Assembly (NCBI GenBank): GCA_964388965.1
Contig: CAYMCP010000045.1
Coordinates: 1-29,932, forward strand
Length of the DNA: 29,932 bases
Source: Albibeggiatoa sp964388965
GTDB lineage: Bacteria; Pseudomonadota; Gammaproteobacteria; Beggiatoales; Beggiatoaceae
Direction: 5' to 3'
Each line of letters starts with the position of its first letter. Positions within the stretch are counted from its first letter, which is position 1. The position numbers were made by a program, and so were the translations under genes. Under the pieces are notes generated by a model. That model worked only from the letters and a program-made list of their open reading frames with translations, had not been told where the DNA came from and made no database searches. Positions 24,999 to 29,932 of the stretch are shown here, piece by piece.

Positions 24999-25397
24999 TT
25001 AACTGTTTCTATCAAGTATTTCGTGATAGCGATCATCTAATTTTTGTATCAACTCATTGATTAATTTTAAATCTTGTTGTGATACGTCCACTAGCATAAA
25101 TCCTGTGCTAATCAGAGGTGGATTGACTTTTTTGCTACACCAGCGACTCTGGGCATGAAATCGAATTCGTTTCTCTTCAAAAAAATTATAAAACATCGCA
25201 GCTTCAATATCGTTGAGACGAATTTCTAACACATAATTTTTATGCACAGCAATTGGAGCTTTGCTTAATATCATTACACCTGTAGGACTGATATTAGCGA
25301 GAAAACCGATAAGCTCATCATTTGCAGCATCAAATACTTGTAAATACATAGAAAGAAATCGGCGTTTAATTTTTCTACGCTCTTGCTCAGTTTCCAT
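24999..25397 (-). CDS. PilZ-domain protein, probable c-di-GMP receptor
   Basis: This protein of about 132 residues is a single PilZ domain. The N-terminal ERRKIKRRF provides the RxxxR c-di-GMP motif, and the second motif, (D/N)xSxxG, is NISPTG. Both are intact, so nucleotide binding is likely. The rest is the expected beta barrel with a helical C-terminus (LKLINELIQKL). Candidate starts are TTG 25424, ATG 25403 and ATG 25397; I prefer 25397 because GAGA lies about six bases upstream and the PilZ homology begins directly after. It is first in the operon with the 60-residue protein and Cas6. Other c-di-GMP proteins in the window include the GGDEF-EAL regulator. Confidence 0.88.
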   Translation of the reverse strand: METEQERRKIKRRFLSMYLQVFDAANDELIGFLANISPTGVMILSKAPIAVHKNYVLEIRLNDIEAAMFYNFFEEKRIRFHAQSRWCSKKVNPPLISTGFMLVDVSQQDLKLINELIQKLDDRYHEILDRNS

Positions 25398-25622
25398 GAT
25401 CATTCTCGCAGGCAACAGATTCAATCGCGTATTTTAGCATTGATTGCAATATTTTGGCTGTGATTAAAGTGGTGAATAGAATATTTAAGCAGCTAATTGG
25501 CGTAAATGCTTTGGTGTTAAATTCGTAAGGCGTAATCCTAACCCGGAATAATTTGAAATTATTATCATTTGCGTATTTTTCCCAATCACGAATCCGCTCA
25601 ATTTGCTATCATACACCTCAAT

Positions 25623-25650
25623 GTTAATTGATAACTGTTCATTGATAATT
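25623..25650. repeat. TTAATTGATAA-type A+T-rich repeat in pheT leader
   Basis: GTTAATTGATAAC is followed by ATTGATAATT, two near-direct copies separated by a few bases. Related stretches occur before the mdh start (about 2345-2358, inverted) and before the lpd start (about 6713-6737). All lie just upstream of ribosome sites. The surrounding 250-base spacer (25398-25675) shows no gene, riboswitch or Phe-rich leader peptide. Confidence 0.35.
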
Positions 25651-25675
25651 AAAAAATGAGGACGCGGAAACAATT

Positions 25676-28039
25676 ATGAAATTCAGTGAAAATTGGCTTA
25701 GAGAATGGGTCAATCCTGCTATTGATACACAACAAATGGTAAAACAATTCACGATGGCAGGCTTAGAAGTCGATAGCTTTGAACCTGTAGCAGGTGAATT
25801 TAGTAATGTTGTCGTTGGTGAAATCCTATCCATACACCCACACCCTAATGCTGATAAATTGCGTGTATGTAAAGTCAATATTGGTGGAGATGAATTGTTG
25901 AGCATTGTCTGTGGCGCACCTAACGTTTGTGAAGGTATGAAAGCACCAACCGCAATGCTAGGTGGCAAAATCGGCGATATGAAAATTAAAAAATCCAAAT
26001 TACGCGGCGAACCTTCTCACGGCATGTTATGTTCCGCCAAAGAATTAGGTCTAACGGAAAGTGCTGAAGGATTGATGTCATTAGCCAATGATGCGCCAGT
26101 TGGTCAAGACATCCGTGATTATTTAAATCTCAACGATACCAGTATTGACATCGATATTACCCCAAATCGCGGCGACTGTCTGAGTATCGCAGGTTTTGCT
26201 CGTGAATTGGGTTTATTAACCCGCCAAAATGTAACTTCCGTCAAAATCCCTAACATTCCCGCTACCATTAACGATACTTTCCCAGTGGTAATTATTAATC
26301 CAGAAGCCAATCCACGTTATGTCGGTCGAATAATTAAAAATCTTAATGTCAAAGCGAAAACACCATTATGGATGCAAGAAAAGTTACGCCGCAGTGGTAT
26401 TCGCAGTATTAGCCCCGTAGTCGATATTACCAACTACGTGTTGTTAGAACTGGGTCAGCCGATGCACGCTTTTGATTTAAATAAATTATCTGCTGGAATT
26501 AGAGTGCGCATGGCACAAGCAGGAGAAAAATTAACTTTACTCGATGGGCAAAAAGTGGCATTAGATGAAAATACTTTAGTCATCGCTGACCACGAAAAAG
26601 CTCTAGCCATAGCAGGTGTGATGGGTGGTTTAGATTCTTCGGTGACAGGTGATACGGTAGATATTTTCTTAGAAAGTGCGTTTTTCACCCCAAAAAATTT
26701 AGCAGGCTGTGCGAGACGTTACGGTTTACATACTGATTCATCATTTCGTTTTGAGCGCGGTGTAGATTTCCAATTACAACGCAAAGCCATTGAACGTGCT
26801 ACAGCTTTATTACTAGACATCACGGGTGGCGAAGTGGGTAATATTATTGAAATCGTTTCAGAGGGGGATTTACCACAAATTCCGAGCATCGAATTACGCG
26901 GCAGTCGAATTCAAAAAGTATTAGGCAAAGCATTTCCACGAGATGAAGTCGCAGACATTTTACAGCGTTTGGGTATGAACGTAACCCAAAATGGCGACAA
27001 TTGGACAGTACAGCCGCCAAGTTTCCGTTTTGATATGGCAATAGAAATAGATTTAATTGAAGACATTGCGCGAATTCACGGTTATGATAATATCCCAAGT
27101 CGTCCACCACAAGCCAGTTTAAATTTAAGTAATCAACCTGAGTTAAGCATTCGCCAATTACAAATGGCACTGACTCAAAACGGTTATCAAGAGGCTATTA
27201 CTTATAGTTTCGTTGATCCTGAATTGCAACAAAAAATCAACCCGGCAGCAGGCGCGATAGCCTTAACTAATCCGATTGCCAGCGATATGGCGGTGATGCG
27301 TACTAATTTGTGGACAGGTTTATTACAAGCTTTACAATACAATCAAAAACGCCAACAATCTCGTATTCGCCTATTTGAAACAGGCTTGCGCTTTGTCAAA
27401 ACAGGTGATGAATTAATGCAACAATCGTGTATTTCTGGTGTAGCGTGTGGTTCGCGTTACCCAGAACAATGGGATATTAAACAACAAGATATTGATTTTT
27501 TTGATGTCAAAGCCGATATTGAAGCATTATTACAACTAGCAGGCAGACCATATCATTTCAAACCGATACAACATGATGCGCTACATCCCGGACAAATTGC
27601 CGCAATTTTTCAAAATGACAAGCAAATTGGTTTAATCGGCGCGTTGCATCCAAAATTGATTATAGAACTTGATTTAATTGCTCCTGTATTTTTATTTGAA
27701 TTACAACTTGATGATTTACTTGCTAAACAAGAAACCAAATTTGTAGCGATTTCTAAATATCCTTCCATACGCCGTGATTTGGCTTTACTTATTTCTCAAC
27801 AAGTTACGTGGCAAAATTTACTAGATTGTGTATGGGAAAATGCCCCCGATATTTTAATTGATGCACAGTTATTTGACGTTTATCAAGGTAAAGGTATAGA
27901 ATCGGGTAAAAAAAGTTTAGCAATAGGCTTGATTTTTCAAGCATTTTCGCGCAATCTAACTGAGTCTGAAGTAGATGATGTGATTTCACAATTACTTACG
28001 ACTTTTGAACGTCGATTGAATGCAGAACTAAGGAAGTAA
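25676..28039 (+). CDS. pheT: Phenylalanine-tRNA ligase beta subunit
   Basis: This 787-residue subunit of the heterotetrameric enzyme charges tRNA-Phe (E. coli beta 795). It opens with the MKFSENWLREWV signature. A tRNA-binding OB fold is at about 40-150 (VGEILSIHPHPNADKLRVC). B3/B4 editing domains follow, then the B5 domain near 400-475 (PSFRFDMAIEIDLIEDIAR, HGYDNIPSRPP). A catalytic-like domain comes next, and a C-terminal anticodon-binding FDX-ACB domain (SKYPSIRRDLALLIS). GGAAA lies five bases before ATG. The alpha subunit gene pheS, normally directly upstream, is absent here and must be elsewhere. ihfA follows after two bases. Confidence 0.97.
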   Translation: MKFSENWLREWVNPAIDTQQMVKQFTMAGLEVDSFEPVAGEFSNVVVGEILSIHPHPNADKLRVCKVNIGGDELLSIVCGAPNVCEGMKAPTAMLGGKIGDMKIKKSKLRGEPSHGMLCSAKELGLTESAEGLMSLANDAPVGQDIRDYLNLNDTSIDIDITPNRGDCLSIAGFARELGLLTRQNVTSVKIPNIPATINDTFPVVIINPEANPRYVGRIIKNLNVKAKTPLWMQEKLRRSGIRSISPVVDITNYVLLELGQPMHAFDLNKLSAGIRVRMAQAGEKLTLLDGQKVALDENTLVIADHEKALAIAGVMGGLDSSVTGDTVDIFLESAFFTPKNLAGCARRYGLHTDSSFRFERGVDFQLQRKAIERATALLLDITGGEVGNIIEIVSEGDLPQIPSIELRGSRIQKVLGKAFPRDEVADILQRLGMNVTQNGDNWTVQPPSFRFDMAIEIDLIEDIARIHGYDNIPSRPPQASLNLSNQPELSIRQLQMALTQNGYQEAITYSFVDPELQQKINPAAGAIALTNPIASDMAVMRTNLWTGLLQALQYNQKRQQSRIRLFETGLRFVKTGDELMQQSCISGVACGSRYPEQWDIKQQDIDFFDVKADIEALLQLAGRPYHFKPIQHDALHPGQIAAIFQNDKQIGLIGALHPKLIIELDLIAPVFLFELQLDDLLAKQETKFVAISKYPSIRRDLALLISQQVTWQNLLDCVWENAPDILIDAQLFDVYQGKGIESGKKSLAIGLIFQAFSRNLTESEVDDVISQLLTTFERRLNAELRK

Positions 28040-28041
28040 CG

Positions 28042-28344
28042 ATGGCACTAACAAAAGCTGCAATGGCAGAGAAATTATTTGCAGAATTGGGCTTAAATAA
28101 GCGCGAAGCCAAAGAAATGGTGGATATGTTCTTTGAAGAAGTACGCTGTGCATTAGAAAAAGGTGAACAGGTGAAATTATCTGGTTTTGGTAATTTTGAC
28201 TTGCGAATAAAAAATGAACGTCCGGGGCGTAATCCCAAGACGGGTGAAGAGATACCGATTAGTGCAAGACGTGTCGTCACCTTTAAACCCGGTCAAAAAC
28301 TAAGAGCGCGAGTAGAAGGATATGCTGGATCCGTCGAGCAATAA
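28042..28344 (+). CDS. ihfA: Integration host factor alpha subunit
   Basis: This 100-residue DNA-bending protein of the HU/IHF family works as a heterodimer with IhfB. MALTKAAMAEKLF and GEQVKLSGFGNFDLR are near-identical to the E. coli protein. RPGRNPKTGEEIPI is the beta-arm tip with the intercalating Pro, and ARRVVTFKPGQKL completes the core. AAGGAAG precedes ATG. The conserved gene order pheT-ihfA-merR supports the alpha rather than beta assignment. Confidence 0.97.
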   Translation: MALTKAAMAEKLFAELGLNKREAKEMVDMFFEEVRCALEKGEQVKLSGFGNFDLRIKNERPGRNPKTGEEIPISARRVVTFKPGQKLRARVEGYAGSVEQ

Positions 28345-28678
28345 CGAGCTGCCTGCCATCCCCGCTAAACGTTATTTTACCATTGGGGAAGTCAGTGATT
28401 TGTGTGCGGTTAAACCTCATGTGTTACGTTATTGGGAACAGGAATTTAATCAACTTAAACCCATTAAACGCCGAGGTAATCGACGCTATTATCAGCGTGA
28501 GGATGTGGTTTTGATTCGTCAAATTCGCAGCCTTTTGTATGAGCATGGCTTTACCATTGGTGGTGCAAAACAACGTTTGGAAGAAGACGCGGCAGCGAGT
28601 ATGCCAGACAATCAGCAGTTAATTCCGCAATTAGTTCGGGAATTAGAGGAAGTGCTGCGTATTTTGGAAAATGTGTGA
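28322..28678 (+). CDS. MerR-family transcriptional regulator
   Basis: This 118-residue regulator has an N-terminal winged helix (about 16-85). YFTIGEVSDLCAVKPHVLRY is the helix-turn-helix, and RRGNRRYYQREDVVLIRQI is the wing. A short C-terminal coiled coil (LVRELEEVLRILENV) serves dimerisation. There are no metal-binding Cys residues, so it is not a classical MerR. The gene overlaps the ihfA end by 23 bases, and the order after pheT-ihfA is conserved in many gammaproteobacteria, where the target is usually unknown. AAGGA lies only one base before ATG, so translation probably depends on coupling to ihfA. Confidence 0.92.
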   Translation: MLDPSSNNELPAIPAKRYFTIGEVSDLCAVKPHVLRYWEQEFNQLKPIKRRGNRRYYQREDVVLIRQIRSLLYEHGFTIGGAKQRLEEDAAASMPDNQQLIPQLVRELEEVLRILENV

Positions 28679-29090
28679 AATTCGGTGTGATATTTTTTTA
28701 AATAATTATTTTTTAAAAAGACTCCATTGCAAAAAGTGGTGAGATTCAAATGAATTTTGCCATTTTTTTATTCAAACTAACATTTCAGAGCAGATATTGT
28801 TTTACGAATATTCATTTAGATCAGTAGAGTACGCTTTTCACAGCTTACAGGACGCAACGACTCTTTTACAGTCTCCGCTGTCTGGAAGTGGCATCCATCT
28901 AATAATACTGATTACTTTAAAAAAATAAATTTAGAATTATATTAAATAATTGATAGCAATAATAAAGAGTATTTCAATAAAATCTAACTTGGTGGAAATT
29001 TTGCTTAAAATCGGCTCGTACCAAATCTATCCACAGATTTTGGCAACTTGGTCGTTTAGATTAATTTTTCGCACTAACTTGGTAATAAAT
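28679..29090. other. Intergenic spacer, about 410 bases
   Basis: No credible gene is seen. TTTTTTTAAATAATTATTT just after merR is a strongly A+T palindromic stretch. GCAAAA and TTTTGC at about 28729-28760, with ATTCA/TGAAT nested between them and a T run after (CATTTTTTTA), could be a weak terminator. The segment at about 28840-28900 is less A+T-rich than its surroundings and may be a relic of something inserted, but no homology was recognised. An in-frame upstream extension of the next gene (from 28950) lacks a ribosome site and is not accepted. The tRNA-Pro often found after ihfA-merR is absent. Confidence 0.45.
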
Positions 29091-29828
29091 ATGAAAAAAT
29101 TAATTTTTGCTATTTACATTGTTTGCATTCACATTATTCTTTTTTCAATCCTAATTAAACCAGAACTAGTTGATAAAGCAACCTACAAATTAGGCATTTA
29201 TCCTAAACCTTCACATTATGAAAGATTGTTTTCTCGTCATCTGCTAAAAAATGCACGGATTAAGGAGGGAGATATTGTGTTTTTGGGTGATAGCATTATA
29301 GAGAAAGCAGATGTAAAGCAAATTACTCCAAAAGGGCACAATTTGGGCATTAGCAAAGATTGGACGAATGGGTTAGCTAATCGGATTCCATTTTATCGCA
29401 ATTTAGATAAAACCCGCCTGTTAGTAATCCACATTGGCGTAAATGATTTATCGTTACAAAAAGGTGAAGTCGCTACTAGTTTTTCGCGTTATCAGAAAAT
29501 GTTGACCTTGTTGCCGTCAAATGTTCCTACTGTATTGAACAGTATCTTACCATTGGCTAAATCGAAAGAGAATGCGGATATTGACAACGCAAAAATCGAG
29601 CAGTTTAATCAGATGATCAAACAATACGCTAGTAAATATCCAAATTATTACTATCTCGACATTGCCAGTCAGATGAAAGATGCTGATGGTGGATTAAAAC
29701 CAGCGTATCATGTTGGTGATTATACTCACTTAAATAAACAGGGTTATCAAGTATTTACTCAAGTGATACGTGGTTTTATTGAGCAGCATCAATTTTTATC
29801 TCCAAACAAATTGTTTAAACAAAATTGA
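29091..29828 (+). CDS. SGNH/GDSL-family hydrolase, membrane-anchored
   Basis: This 245-residue protein has an N-terminal hydrophobic helix (about 4-22, IFAIYIVCIHIILFSILI) that acts as signal peptide or anchor, so the enzyme should sit in the periplasm. SGNH blocks are visible: block I IVFLGDSIIEKAD (catalytic Ser), block II NLGIS (Gly), block III HIGVNDLS (Asn) and block V DYTHLNKQGY (Asp and His). The family acts on acyl esters of lipids, polysaccharides or peptidoglycan; the substrate is not readable. An ATG at 28950 would add 47 residues without a signal and destroy the signal-peptide geometry, so 29091 is chosen. It stands alone. Confidence 0.85.
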   Translation: MKKLIFAIYIVCIHIILFSILIKPELVDKATYKLGIYPKPSHYERLFSRHLLKNARIKEGDIVFLGDSIIEKADVKQITPKGHNLGISKDWTNGLANRIPFYRNLDKTRLLVIHIGVNDLSLQKGEVATSFSRYQKMLTLLPSNVPTVLNSILPLAKSKENADIDNAKIEQFNQMIKQYASKYPNYYYLDIASQMKDADGGLKPAYHVGDYTHLNKQGYQVFTQVIRGFIEQHQFLSPNKLFKQN

Positions 29829-29879
29829 CAATGAAACTAAGAAATGTTATCTAATATAGCAAGGGTTAGATAGCAGCTT

Positions 29880-29932
29880 ATGAATAAGTTATAAGCATTT
29901 CAGAAGCAGCTAAAATATTAGGTGTATCAGAA
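29880..29932 (+). pseudogene. Possible frameshifted IS607-type recombinase start
   Basis: The last bases, read in the frame ending at 29932, give ISISEAAKILGVSE, which fits the MerR-like helix-turn-helix opening of IS607-family serine recombinases and related excisionase-like proteins. An ATG at 29880 reads MNKL and then hits TAA. One missing A between GTTA and TAAGC would join MNKL to the ISISEAA frame. The gene may therefore be broken at codon 5, or begin differently. The window ends here, so its length, catalytic domain and any TnpB partner cannot be seen. Confidence 0.45.

Noticed and set aside
23716..25397. CRISPR-associated transposon at the ffs attachment site
   Set aside because: Some type I-F3 transposons insert near ffs, and cas6 lies close, but this Cas6 is of the Cmx6 type and no tns genes, cas7, cas8 or array are present.
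25485..25673. 62-residue minus-strand frame in the PilZ-pheT spacer
   Set aside because: It uses a TTG start that overlaps the pheT ribosome site, has no Shine-Dalgarno sequence and no recognised homology; noncoding leader is more likely.

Overview
This is a bacterial chromosome segment with moderately low G+C and no phage or plasmid backbone. The gene set points to a gammaproteobacterium: pheT-ihfA-merR, tRNA-Ser/ffs/dnaX, sucA-sucB-lpd, mdh of the cytosolic-like family, dedD-like SPOR protein and many c-di-GMP proteins. The A+T-rich spacers carry short palindromic repeats, including a GTAGAGACA hairpin. I would guess Thiotrichales or a Beggiatoa-like organism, but that is inference from protein flavour and repeat style, not a proven match.

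Layout. Bases 1-1330: a repeat-bearing leader, a secreted PepSY-like protein and a cytochrome b561-type membrane protein, closed by a strong hairpin. Bases 1342-8175: malate dehydrogenase, divergent from the complete 2-oxoglutarate dehydrogenase operon (E1, E2, E3), so the TCA cycle is probably complete. Bases 8446-16006: TrkH potassium transporter and a signalling block. The block holds a hybrid histidine kinase with two receiver domains and no Hpt domain, a histidine phosphatase, and a two-gene operon of a stand-alone Hpt protein and a REC-PAS-GGDEF-EAL regulator. Bases 16130-20554: MoeB with a small membrane protein, a DUF58 protein translationally coupled to an unrecognised A+T-rich membrane protein, and a SPOR-domain protein coupled to the fluoride channel CrcB/FluC.

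Bases 20580-24009 (minus strand): a consensus-like promoter, tRNA-Ser(GGA), 4.5S RNA, dnaX and a coupled lipoprotein, tightly packed. dnaX carries six tandem 33-bp repeats in its linker, preceded by an A6 run at which a -1 slip would give a gamma-like product. Bases 24102-25397 (minus strand): a PilZ protein, a 60-residue protein of unknown family, and a Cas6 of the Cmx6 (MYXAN) type. No CRISPR array or other cas gene is visible nearby. This compact operon, pairing a likely c-di-GMP receptor with an orphan CRISPR-RNA endonuclease, is the most unusual thing in the window. Bases 25676-28678: pheT (with no pheS in front), ihfA and a MerR regulator. Bases 29091-29932: an SGNH-family hydrolase, then at the right edge what looks like the frameshifted start of an IS607-type MerR-like recombinase.

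Four gene pairs (18574, 20192, 21899, 24806) join through a TAATG stop-start overlap, so translational coupling is a recurrent theme.
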